The position numbers were made by a program, and so were the translations under genes. From positions 930,001-994,000 of the forward strand of contig NC_013222.1 in the NCBI RefSeq assembly GCF_000024125.1: a DNA stretch of 64,000 nt, in the 5' to 3' direction. Numbering within the stretch: position 1 is the stretch's first letter; every line of letters begins with the position of its first letter. Source of the DNA: Robiginitalea biformata HTCC2501 (GTDB lineage Bacteria > Bacteroidota > Bacteroidia > Flavobacteriales > Flavobacteriaceae). Below the pieces are notes generated by a model, which was not told where the DNA came from, searched no databases, and saw only the letters and a list, made by a program, of their open reading frames with translations. This document shows, piece after piece, positions 44,213-53,046 of the stretch.

Positions 44213-44242
44213 AGGGTGGGAGGGTCCCGGTAGGCGGAATGC

Positions 44243-44731
44243 CTACAGGGTCCTCAGGTATTCCAGCAGTGCCCGCGCGTCTTCTTCGGACAGGTTCTGG
44301 TTGGTCATGATCATGTTGTTGTACTCCTTGAGCAACGCCTTGGCAATGGGGTCTTCCTTGAGCATCCCGTCGGGGTTCAACATCATATTCATCACCCATT
44401 CCGGGCTGCGGCGCTCCATTACGCCCGCCATGGCCGGGCCGATCATGCGTTTTTCCACCTGGTGGCAGGCGACGCAGATCTGGTTGAATTTGGCTTCTCC
44501 GGTTGCGGCGAGTTCCTGGTCGATTTCATCGGGAAGATCCAGGGATTCCACGGGTCCCACGCCTTTGTTGGAAAGGTCTACGGGGACGCCTCCCGAATCG
44601 GCTTTTTCGGCAGCCGGGGCTTCCTGCTTGGTACGACTCATTTCAAAACCGTCGTCTTTTTTCTCTTCCTTTTTTTCGCCGCAACCCGTCACAAAAGCTG
44701 CAACGGTGCATATAGCCAAGAATTTTTTCAT
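44243..44731 (-). CDS. Cytochrome c lipoprotein
   Basis: The 162-residue protein has lipobox VTGC (Cys17), a charged linker, and a class I cytochrome c domain with heme site ICVACH (Cys86, Cys89, His90). It would carry electrons at the membrane surface in the periplasm. It is convergent with the SulP gene, with 30 bases between stops. Confidence 0.93.
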   Translation of the reverse strand: MKKFLAICTVAAFVTGCGEKKEEKKDDGFEMSRTKQEAPAAEKADSGGVPVDLSNKGVGPVESLDLPDEIDQELAATGEAKFNQICVACHQVEKRMIGPAMAGVMERRSPEWVMNMMLNPDGMLKEDPIAKALLKEYNNMIMTNQNLSEEDARALLEYLRTL

Positions 44732-44772
44732 GATACAGATTCTTATGAGCGACTAATATACAAATTCGGTGC

Positions 44773-45750
44773 TTATGAATGCTGCCTGAAAAATCGAATT
44801 GCGCGGAGTTCGTTGTAGTAGGTGCCCCCCGGCAGGATAAACCCGACATGCCCGCCATAGGCCGGGGATTCGTAAAACAAGCGGGGATGCCGCTCACTGA
44901 GTGCCCCGGGATAGCAGGCGGGCCCCAGGAAACTGTCGTTGCGGGCATTGAGCAGGAGGGTGGGGACCCGGATGTTTTCCAAAACCGGCAGGCTGCTGCA
45001 CCGGGCGTAGTAATCCAGGGCGTCCCGGAACCCGTGCGCCCGGCTGGTATACAGGTCGTCGAAATCCTTGAGGGTCCGGATAGCCCGGAGGGTTTCCAGG
45101 GGTATCCGGTCCGGGAAAAGGCGGTGTTTCTGACGCATTTTCTCCCGGAGGTTCCTGAGGAATCGCCGGGAATACAAACGGTTCCTCGGTTGCTGGAGCT
45201 GCATGAGGGAATCGCGCAGGTCTACAGGGACGGAAATGGCCGCTGCAGCCTGGATGCTCCGGGCCCTGCCGGGGTCTTCCCCGAGGTATTTCAGGATCAG
45301 GTTCCCGCCCAGGCTGAACCCCTTGAGGTAGATGCGGGCTTCCGGTTGTGCGGTTGTCAGGTGTTGAACCACGGCCTGCAGGTCTTCCGTAGCCCCGGAA
45401 TGGTAGGAGCGGAACAGCCGGTTGGGCTCCCCGCTGCACCCCCGTAGGTTCACCGCACAGACTGCGTAGCCTTCCCGGGCAAATGCAACGGCGCTCCCGA
45501 CCATATACGGGCGGCGCGTATCGCCTTCCAGGCCGTGAACCAGGACCACTATCTTACCCGGGTGCTTCGCTTTGTTCTCACCATTGCGTCCCAGCCAGTC
45601 CAGGTCCAGGAAATCCCCGTCCGGGAGTTCCAGGCGTTCCCGACGGTAGCCCGGGTTGGGGACCCGCCGGAAGAGGGCGGAATAGATGGTGGACAGGTGG
45701 CCGTTGCGCCAGTACGCCGGGGGATGATATGCAGACGGTTCCAGGGGCAT
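44773..45750 (-). CDS. YheT-family alpha/beta hydrolase
   Basis: The 325-residue protein has the nucleophile elbow GFSLGGN (Ser146), an oxyanion loop LVHGLEGD, and late Asp (NARNDSF) and His (GGHVGF) candidates. YheT-type hydrolases act on unknown lipids or esters. It follows the nitronate monooxygenase by three bases, so they share a transcript. Confidence 0.92.
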   Translation of the reverse strand: MPLEPSAYHPPAYWRNGHLSTIYSALFRRVPNPGYRRERLELPDGDFLDLDWLGRNGENKAKHPGKIVVLVHGLEGDTRRPYMVGSAVAFAREGYAVCAVNLRGCSGEPNRLFRSYHSGATEDLQAVVQHLTTAQPEARIYLKGFSLGGNLILKYLGEDPGRARSIQAAAAISVPVDLRDSLMQLQQPRNRLYSRRFLRNLREKMRQKHRLFPDRIPLETLRAIRTLKDFDDLYTSRAHGFRDALDYYARCSSLPVLENIRVPTLLLNARNDSFLGPACYPGALSERHPRLFYESPAYGGHVGFILPGGTYYNELRAIRFFRQHS

Positions 45751-45753
45751 CGG

Positions 45754-46734
45754 TCAGACGCCGTGGCAATAGCGGTCCAGCAATTCGGCTTGTTCGGTCA
45801 GGGCTTCCCGGAATTCCAGGCGGAGCCGGTCGATCAGTTCGGAAACCGGGAGGACGTCCCCGATACTGGTAACCCCTTGTCCGGCCGACCAGATGGTCTT
45901 CCAGGCCTTGGCCTCCGTATCCAATTCTTTGCCAAAGTCGATCTTCGTATCCCGTTTCAGGTCTTCTTCGGTGAGGCCGGCGGCCTCCAGGCTGGGCCCC
46001 AGGAAATTTGCGGGCACTCCGGACACGGCTGCTGTATAGACAATATCGGATGCGCCGGCCTTCACGATCATCTGCCGGTAGGCCTCCGGGGCCCGGCTTT
46101 CTTCCGTATTGATAAAACGCGTCCCCATATAGGCCAGGTCGGCCCCCATTTGCAGCGCGGCTGCCACGTCCCGTCCCGTGCTGATACAACCGGAGAGCAG
46201 CAGCGTTTTGTCAAAGACCTTCCGGACCTCGGCAATCAGGGACATCGGGTTGAGCGTTCCGGCATGCCCCCCGGCGCCCGCGGCAACCAGGATCAGTCCG
46301 TCTACCCCGGCTTCCGCTGCCTTCTCGGCATGGCGTTTCTTGATGATGTCGTGGAATACGAGGCCTCCATAACTGTGAACGGCATCCACCACATCGGAGA
46401 CGGCGCCCAGGGAGGTGATTACCAATGGGACGCGGTAGCGGACACAGAGTTCCAGGTCGGCACGCAGCCTCGGGTTTGTCGGGTGAACAATCAGGTTGAC
46501 CCCAAACGGGGCGGGCTTCTTGCCGGTTTCCCTTTCATAGGCCTCCAGGGCCCCGGTGATTTCCCTGAGCCACTCTTCGAAACCTTCGCTGCTGCGCTGG
46601 TTGAGGGCCGGGAATGTGCCGACGATGCCTCGTTTGCAGCAGGCGATGACGAGCTCGGGGTTGGAAATCAGAAACATGGGTGCCGCCACAACCGGCAGGC
46701 AAAGGCTATCGATAAAACGCGCTTTTTCGGGCAT
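45754..46734 (-). CDS. Nitronate monooxygenase (2-nitropropane dioxygenase-like)
   Basis: The 326-residue FMN TIM-barrel protein has N-terminal LPVVAAPMFLIS, the phosphate-binding AAGAGGHAG, and QMGADLAYMGTRFI. It oxidises alkyl nitronates or a related flavin substrate. The annotation covers enzymes of mixed specificity. It is the first gene of a two-gene unit with the YheT hydrolase. Confidence 0.88.
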   Translation of the reverse strand: MPEKARFIDSLCLPVVAAPMFLISNPELVIACCKRGIVGTFPALNQRSSEGFEEWLREITGALEAYERETGKKPAPFGVNLIVHPTNPRLRADLELCVRYRVPLVITSLGAVSDVVDAVHSYGGLVFHDIIKKRHAEKAAEAGVDGLILVAAGAGGHAGTLNPMSLIAEVRKVFDKTLLLSGCISTGRDVAAALQMGADLAYMGTRFINTEESRAPEAYRQMIVKAGASDIVYTAAVSGVPANFLGPSLEAAGLTEEDLKRDTKIDFGKELDTEAKAWKTIWSAGQGVTSIGDVLPVSELIDRLRLEFREALTEQAELLDRYCHGV

Positions 46735-46820
46735 TGGAACAGGTTGATGGATAAAAGAAAAGTTCTAAGTTAAAAGTACGATAAAAATGCAGGGCTCCGG
46801 GAAGCGGGGAAGAAATCCGT

Positions 46821-46828
46821 TAATTTTG
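46821..46828 (+). promoter_or_regulatory. -7 promoter element of the thioesterase
   Basis: TAATTTTG is an exact TAnnTTTG match 62 bases upstream of the ATG. Confidence 0.45.
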
Positions 46829-46890
46829 CAACCGGGTTGTCAGCAACTCAAACTGAAAACCCCGACATGTAACCCAAAACTCGTCAATTT

Positions 46891-47367
46891 ATGTACATGA
46901 AAGCGTTCGAAGTCCGATGGAGTGACCTGGATGCCAACCGGCACCTGGCAAACAGCGCCTACACGAATTTTATGAGCCACGCCCGTATGTCCTTCCTGAT
47001 CGAATCCGGCCTGGACCTCCCGGAAATGGTGGAGCAAAACCTGGGCCCGGTGGTCTTTTTCGAGCACATGCACTACCTCAGGGAAGTACTGCCGGGAACC
47101 GGGGTGAGGGTCTCGGTGGAGGTAGCCGGCCTGAGCCGGGATGGGATGTTTTTTGAATTCCACCACAACTTCTACGACCACCGGGGGAAGCACCTGGCAC
47201 ATTGCAAGATGATGGGAGGTTGGATCGATCTGCACCGACGGAAGCTCACCGGGCTGCCTCAAAAATACCTGGATGCGCTCAGCCGCACGGAAAAGGCCGA
47301 AGGTTTCAAGGAACTCACCCGGGCAGACACACGCCGCCACGCCGTGCCCGTCAGGGACCTGGAATAG
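46891..47367 (+). CDS. Acyl-CoA thioesterase, 4HBT hotdog family
   Basis: The 158-residue hotdog-fold protein has RWSDLDANRHLANSAYTNFM, with the Asp and His typical of the 4-hydroxybenzoyl-CoA thioesterase subgroup. It hydrolyses an acyl thioester, identity unknown. Its last 17 bases overlap the opposing EamA gene. An internal ATG at 46897 is a possible alternative start. Confidence 0.92.
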   Translation: MYMKAFEVRWSDLDANRHLANSAYTNFMSHARMSFLIESGLDLPEMVEQNLGPVVFFEHMHYLREVLPGTGVRVSVEVAGLSRDGMFFEFHHNFYDHRGKHLAHCKMMGGWIDLHRRKLTGLPQKYLDALSRTEKAEGFKELTRADTRRHAVPVRDLE

Positions 47368-48244
47368 TACGCCTGCTCACCAGGTACACGCCGCTCATTA
47401 CCAGCAGCATGGCTAGCACGTCCAAAGCGCTCAGGGTATCCTTGCCGGTGAGGAGGGCAAACCCTATACCGATTACGGGTTGCCCGTAGATAAAGGCGCT
47501 TACCGTGGAGGCTTTGAGCTGGGTCAGGGCAAACACGTTGAACAAGTAGGTGAGGAACGTGGTGCCGATAACCACAAATGCGATCGAGGCCAGCCCCCAG
47601 GCCGGGATGGACGGCCAGTCGATTTCCAGGAATTCCGGCAGCGTGATGGGCAGGTTGATGAAAACCGCCAGGGTAAACAACCAGCGCATCAAAACAAACG
47701 GGTGGTACTTCTCGATGAGTTTTTTGACAAGGATCAGGTAGAGCCCGTAACTGCTCGCATTGACGATGAACAGGAAATTCCCGAGGGGGATGTTCGGGGC
47801 GTTCATCCCGGTGGTTTCATTCAGAAAAATCAGGGCCAGGGCGCCGGCAAGCCCCAACAGAATCCCCAGGCCCCTGAGGCGTGTCAGCCGTTCGCGGATG
47901 AGGAAATACGAAAAGATCGCGACGATGATCGGGGTCACCGTAACCAGGACGGAACTGTTGACGGGCGTGGAAAGTTCGAGCCCCTTGAAGAACGACAGCA
48001 TGTTGATTACCATGCCGAGGAGGGCGCAGAGCAACAGCCGCCCCCAGTCCCGTTTCTCGACAGACTGGCAGGGGCCGGCAAAGGAGATCATCCAGAACAG
48101 CGCGGCGGCCCCGGTTACCCGCAGCAGGATAAATGCAAAAGGTTGTACATAATGCGGCATGACACCCTTTGCGATGGTGTGGTTCAGGGCGTAGATGGTT
48201 GTGGCCCCTATGGCCGCCCATATGGCCAGCGTCCGCTGGCTCAA
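47351..48244 (-). CDS. EamA-family (DMT) transporter, TTG start
   Basis: The 297-residue protein has about ten membrane segments in two EamA halves (for example LSTPVNSSVLVTVTPIIVAIFSYFLIRERL and TQLKASTVSAFIYGQPVIGIGFA). The likely start is TTG at 48244, overlapping the arsC-like stop as TTGA; the next ATG would remove the first membrane segment. Substrate is unknown, possibly amino acids or related metabolites. Confidence 0.9.
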   Translation of the reverse strand: MSQRTLAIWAAIGATTIYALNHTIAKGVMPHYVQPFAFILLRVTGAAALFWMISFAGPCQSVEKRDWGRLLLCALLGMVINMLSFFKGLELSTPVNSSVLVTVTPIIVAIFSYFLIRERLTRLRGLGILLGLAGALALIFLNETTGMNAPNIPLGNFLFIVNASSYGLYLILVKKLIEKYHPFVLMRWLFTLAVFINLPITLPEFLEIDWPSIPAWGLASIAFVVIGTTFLTYLFNVFALTQLKASTVSAFIYGQPVIGIGFALLTGKDTLSALDVLAMLLVMSGVYLVSRRTIPGP

Positions 48245-48594
48245 GGATGGAGGGCTTGTGCGGCTGCCACTGTGGTTTTGGCGGCGTTGCCGATAAATAC
48301 CCGGCCGCCGGCCAGGATAACGGGCCGCTTCAGGAAGGTATAGTGTTCCAGGATCAGGTCGCGGAAATCCGTTTCGCCAAGCGCGGCTTCCTTCAGGTTG
48401 CGCTCCCGGTAAAGGCGGGCGCGTTTGCTGAAAAGCGCTTCGTAGCTGCCGGCGGCCCGGCGGAGTTCTTCGAGTTGCGATGCGGTAATCGGTTCGGTTT
48501 TGATGTCCTGCAAAACCGCAGTTTCCGGCGGGTCGAGCTGTCGGAGGATCTTTTTGCAGGTATCGCAGGTGCTCAGGTAGTAGATTTTAATCAT
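48241..48594 (-). CDS. ArsC/Spx-like thioredoxin-fold protein
   Basis: The 117-residue protein has a CxxC motif (Cys10, Cys13 in STCDTCKK) and the ArsC-fold ending KRPVILAGGRVFIGN. The family includes arsenate reductases and the Spx/YffB type, so true arsenate reduction is not certain. No arsR or arsenite pump lies nearby. It is coupled to the EamA gene by a four-base overlap. Confidence 0.85.
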   Translation of the reverse strand: MIKIYYLSTCDTCKKILRQLDPPETAVLQDIKTEPITASQLEELRRAAGSYEALFSKRARLYRERNLKEAALGETDFRDLILEHYTFLKRPVILAGGRVFIGNAAKTTVAAAQALHP

Positions 48595-48648
48595 CGGTGC
48601 TTGTTGTATTGGATCGCTTCGGCAATTCTATATCATGGGGCGCCCCGG

Positions 48649-49449
48649 TCAGGCAGGTGGCTGCATGCCGGCCGACAGGGCCAGATAGGGGTTCGCATCT
48701 GCATAGGGGATCACCACCCGAACCGGCCCGTCTGCATAGGAGGCTACTTCATAGGGGTTGTACAGCAGCACGAGCCCCTCCGCTTCAAAGCCTATAGTAT
48801 CCGGCAGGCGGAACTGGTTGTCTTCGAACATAAAACCCGTACTATTGATCTCCGCATCGGATGCGATTCCCTGGGAATCCCGGAAGGCAGCTTCCGCCAG
48901 GGCCTCCAAACCCGGCAGGTCCCGGAACAATTCGCGGTTGTCGAGCTCCCGGGCGGACTTCTTGTCAAAATTCAGGTACCGGGTGCGGGTAAACCCGTGG
49001 GCACCCCCGGTAAAGATGTAACCGTCGAGTTTCAGGCTCAGCAATTCGTCGCTTTCCAGGGCCACGACGCCTTCCACGGTTGCCTCCCACCCGATAGCCT
49101 CGTCCGGGAATTGTTCCCTGAGATTTCGGTAACCGGCCCCGAAAGCGCGGATGGCTTCCGGGATATCGCTGGCCCCGGATACCTCGTCGTAGTCCAGCCA
49201 TTCGATAACCTCTTCCCGAACGCTCCGGTTAACGGCCCGGCCCAGGGCTTTCTCCTCCGATGCCTCCGGCACGTACACCCGGACCGAAGGACAGTCGGCG
49301 CACACCTGCCCGAGGTATTCCCGGGGGGTAAACCCGAGTGTTTCCGGCTCCTGGCAACCGGCGGGGACGAGGATCAGTAAGATGGCTGTAAATACCCGGG
49401 CAAGCCGGCGGACAGGCCTTTCCTGTATCGGGGCGAGGGTTGTTTTCAT
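48649..49449 (-). CDS. DUF3298-like lipoprotein
   Basis: The 266-residue protein has a long signal peptide with lipobox PAGC (Cys32). Its domain resembles DUF4163/DUF3298, with TGGAHGFTRTRYLNFDKKSARELDNRELFRDL and the ending VIPYADANPYL. Members are secreted or outer-membrane proteins with no known function. The chosen ATG lies 22 bases downstream of an exact -7 element, which excludes the longer frame starting at 49491. Confidence 0.82.
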   Translation of the reverse strand: MKTTLAPIQERPVRRLARVFTAILLILVPAGCQEPETLGFTPREYLGQVCADCPSVRVYVPEASEEKALGRAVNRSVREEVIEWLDYDEVSGASDIPEAIRAFGAGYRNLREQFPDEAIGWEATVEGVVALESDELLSLKLDGYIFTGGAHGFTRTRYLNFDKKSARELDNRELFRDLPGLEALAEAAFRDSQGIASDAEINSTGFMFEDNQFRLPDTIGFEAEGLVLLYNPYEVASYADGPVRVVIPYADANPYLALSAGMQPPA

Positions 49450-49471
49450 ATCGGTTATCCGGTTGTTCCCA

Positions 49472-49479
49472 CAAAAATA
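49472..49479 (-). promoter_or_regulatory. -7 promoter element of the DUF3298-like lipoprotein
   Basis: The minus strand reads TATTTTTG, exact TAnnTTTG, between the alternative ATG codons 49491 and 49449, so it decides for the downstream one. Confidence 0.55.
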
Positions 49480-49544
49480 CGATTTCCCCATCGTTAACGT
49501 GCCATTCGCCGCCGGACGCAGTTGTTTTCGCTGGCAGGAAGTGC

Positions 49545-49552
49545 TAGCTTTG
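49545..49552 (+). promoter_or_regulatory. -7 promoter element of the trans-sulfuration gene, with a -33 TTG
   Basis: TAGCTTTG matches TAnnTTTG. A TTG at 49522-49524 gives a 20-base spacer, so both promoter halves are present. Confidence 0.6.
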
Positions 49553-49571
49553 CCTCAAGAGCCAGAAATTC

Positions 49572-50738
49572 ATGAAAAAAGACCTTCGTTTCAATTCGCG
49601 AACCATCCACGGCGGACAGCACCCGGACAAAGCTTACGGTGCGGTAATGCCACCCATTTACCAGACTTCCACCTATGCCCAATCGTCCCCCGGACAGCAC
49701 CAGGGCTACGAGTACTCCCGCAGCGGCAACCCAACGCGCCATGCCCTGGAGGAATCCCTGGCGAGTATTGAAAACGGCCGGTTCGGGCTGGCTTTCGCCA
49801 GTGGCCTGGCGGCCATGGATGCCGTGGTGAAGCTCTTAAAGCCGGGCGACGAAGTCCTGGCGACAAATGATTTGTACGGCGGCAGTTACCGGTTGTTCCG
49901 CAAAGTCTTCGAGCCCCTGGGGATCCGTTTTCGCTTCCTGGGCATGCAGGATGCCGAAGCCGTCGCTTCGGCAATTGGGCCTGAAACCCGTTTGGTTTGG
50001 GTGGAAACCCCGACCAATCCGATGATGCAGGTGATCGATATCGCGGCCGTGGCGGAAAGCTGCCGTTCCCGGGGCGTTCTTCTGGCGGTGGACAATACCT
50101 TTGCCACCCCCTATTTACAGCGCCCGCTGGAGCTCGGGGCGGACATTGTCATGCATTCCGCGACCAAGTATCTGGGGGGGCACAGCGATGTGGTGGCCGG
50201 CGGCCTGGTGGTTAAAGACAAAGAACTGGCAGACCGGTTGTATTTTATCCAGAATGCCAGCGGGGCCGTCTGCGGTCCGATGGACAGCTTCCTGGTGTTA
50301 CGGGGGATCAAGACCTTGCATGTGCGGATGCAGCGCCACTGCGAGAACGGCCGGGCCGTAGCCGAATTCCTGGCGGGCCACCCCGGGGTGGAACGGGTCT
50401 ACTGGCCGGGTTTCCCCGACCACCCGAATCACGATATTGCCGCAAAACAGATGACCGGGTTTGGCGGGATGATTTCCTTTGTGCCACGGGGAGCCCGTTT
50501 TGAGGATGCGGTCCGGATTGTCGAAAACCTCCGGGTTTTCACCCTGGCGGAGTCGCTGGGCGGAGTGGAGAGCCTGGCGGGTCATCCGGCAAGCATGACG
50601 CACGCCAGCATCCCCAAGGATGAACGCGAGAAAAGCGGGGTAACCGATTCGCTGATCCGGCTCAGTGTGGGGATCGAGGATGCGGCCGACCTGACGGAAG
50701 ATCTGGAAAGGGCGCTGGCGGCCATGAATCGGGATTGA
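49572..50738 (+). CDS. Trans-sulfuration PLP enzyme (cystathionine gamma-synthase or gamma-lyase)
   Basis: The 388-residue protein has the Cys/Met-metabolism PLP motif with Lys199 in SATKYLGGHSDVVAGG, YSRSGNPTR in the N-terminal arm, and ETPTNP. It is either a synthase of cystathionine or a lyase; sequence alone does not separate them. It is followed by gdhA after a 129-base gap holding gdhA regulatory signals. Confidence 0.95.
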   Translation: MKKDLRFNSRTIHGGQHPDKAYGAVMPPIYQTSTYAQSSPGQHQGYEYSRSGNPTRHALEESLASIENGRFGLAFASGLAAMDAVVKLLKPGDEVLATNDLYGGSYRLFRKVFEPLGIRFRFLGMQDAEAVASAIGPETRLVWVETPTNPMMQVIDIAAVAESCRSRGVLLAVDNTFATPYLQRPLELGADIVMHSATKYLGGHSDVVAGGLVVKDKELADRLYFIQNASGAVCGPMDSFLVLRGIKTLHVRMQRHCENGRAVAEFLAGHPGVERVYWPGFPDHPNHDIAAKQMTGFGGMISFVPRGARFEDAVRIVENLRVFTLAESLGGVESLAGHPASMTHASIPKDEREKSGVTDSLIRLSVGIEDAADLTEDLERALAAMNRD

Positions 50739-50794
50739 AAGATTTGTAATTGAAGCCGCTGTGACGCGCTTCGATTGACGATTTTGTAAAAATA

Positions 50795-50819
50795 TATGGG
50801 TCAGATTATGAAAAACCCA

Positions 50820-50821
<2 letters not shown>
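50795..50821 (+). promoter_or_regulatory. Inverted repeat at the gdhA promoter, possible operator
   Basis: TATGGGT (50795-50801) and ACCCATA (50815-50821) form a seven-base inverted repeat with a 13-base centre. Its right arm touches the first -7 element. Confidence 0.4.
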
Positions 50822-52220
<1,399 letters not shown>

Positions 52221-52244
52221 CCGGACCTGGAAAACGGAACTCAC

Positions 52245-52282
52245 AAACGCCTTTCCGGCCCAGTGCCGGGAAGGCGTTTTTT
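52245..52282 (+). terminator. Intrinsic terminator after gdhA
   Basis: Arms AAACGCCTTTCCGGC (52245-52259) and GCCGGGAAGGCGTTT (52265-52279) pair with one G-U pair, a five-base loop and a T run to 52282. Confidence 0.88.
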
Positions 52283-52326
52283 CTCTGGAAGGGGGTCCCT
52301 ATATTTACGCCTCCATAGCGACACCC

Positions 52327-53046
52327 ATGCCAACCTCCACCAAAGCCATCGTCCTGAGTTCCCTGAAGTACGGGGAATCCAGCCTGATCGTCAGGATGTA
52401 TACGGAGGCCTCCGGCCGGCAAACCTATATGCTGAAGGGGATCCTCAAGCGGCGCAAGGGCGGGTTGCGACCCGGGTTTTTCCAACCGCTGACCCAACTG
52501 GAAATCGTGTCGGGAACGGTGCGTCCCGGCAGGCTGGGCTACCTCCGGGAGGCGTTGATCGCCTACCCGTATGCCACAGTCCACAGCGACATCCGCAAAG
52601 GGGCCATAGCCCTTTTCCTTTCCGAAGTACTCTCCGAGAGCATCCGGGAAGAGGAGACCAACCCGGAGCTCTTCAGCTACCTGGAACACACGCTCCAGTG
52701 GCTCGACCAGCACCAACGAATAGCCAATTTCCACATCCGTTTTCTGATGGGCCTGACGCGGTACCTCGGGTTCTATCCGGACCAGACGGACAGCCATGCC
52801 CCGTATTTTGACCTCTCAGAAGGAGCCTACTGCAGCAAGCCCGGCCTGAACCCCGTTCTGGCAGACGGGAACCTGGAAGCATTCAGGAATATTTTAGGCA
52901 CAAATTTTGATGCAATTCACACGGTTGAATTGACACAGGCGGAGCGGCGCGAATTGCTGAATTCACTGATCCTGTACTATGAGATTCACCTTCAGGGATT
53001 CAAAAAACCACGTTCGTTAACGGTACTCGATGAAGTTTTTTCCTAA
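52327..53046 (+). CDS. recO: DNA repair protein RecO
   Basis: The 239-residue protein has the N-terminal OB fold (TKAIVLSSLKYGESSLIVRMYTEASGRQTYM) and helical C-terminal domain. The usual zinc cysteines are mostly missing, with only one Cys in GAYCSKPG, as in many Bacteroidetes RecO. It loads RecA on single-stranded DNA with RecR. Its last 17 bases overlap the TonB receptor start. Confidence 0.93.
   Translation: MPTSTKAIVLSSLKYGESSLIVRMYTEASGRQTYMLKGILKRRKGGLRPGFFQPLTQLEIVSGTVRPGRLGYLREALIAYPYATVHSDIRKGAIALFLSEVLSESIREEETNPELFSYLEHTLQWLDQHQRIANFHIRFLMGLTRYLGFYPDQTDSHAPYFDLSEGAYCSKPGLNPVLADGNLEAFRNILGTNFDAIHTVELTQAERRELLNSLILYYEIHLQGFKKPRSLTVLDEVFS

Noticed and set aside
48241..48594. An arsenic-resistance locus around the ArsC-like gene
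   Set aside because: No arsR, arsB/acr3 or arsA lies nearby; the neighbour is an EamA transporter, so only the fold is assigned.
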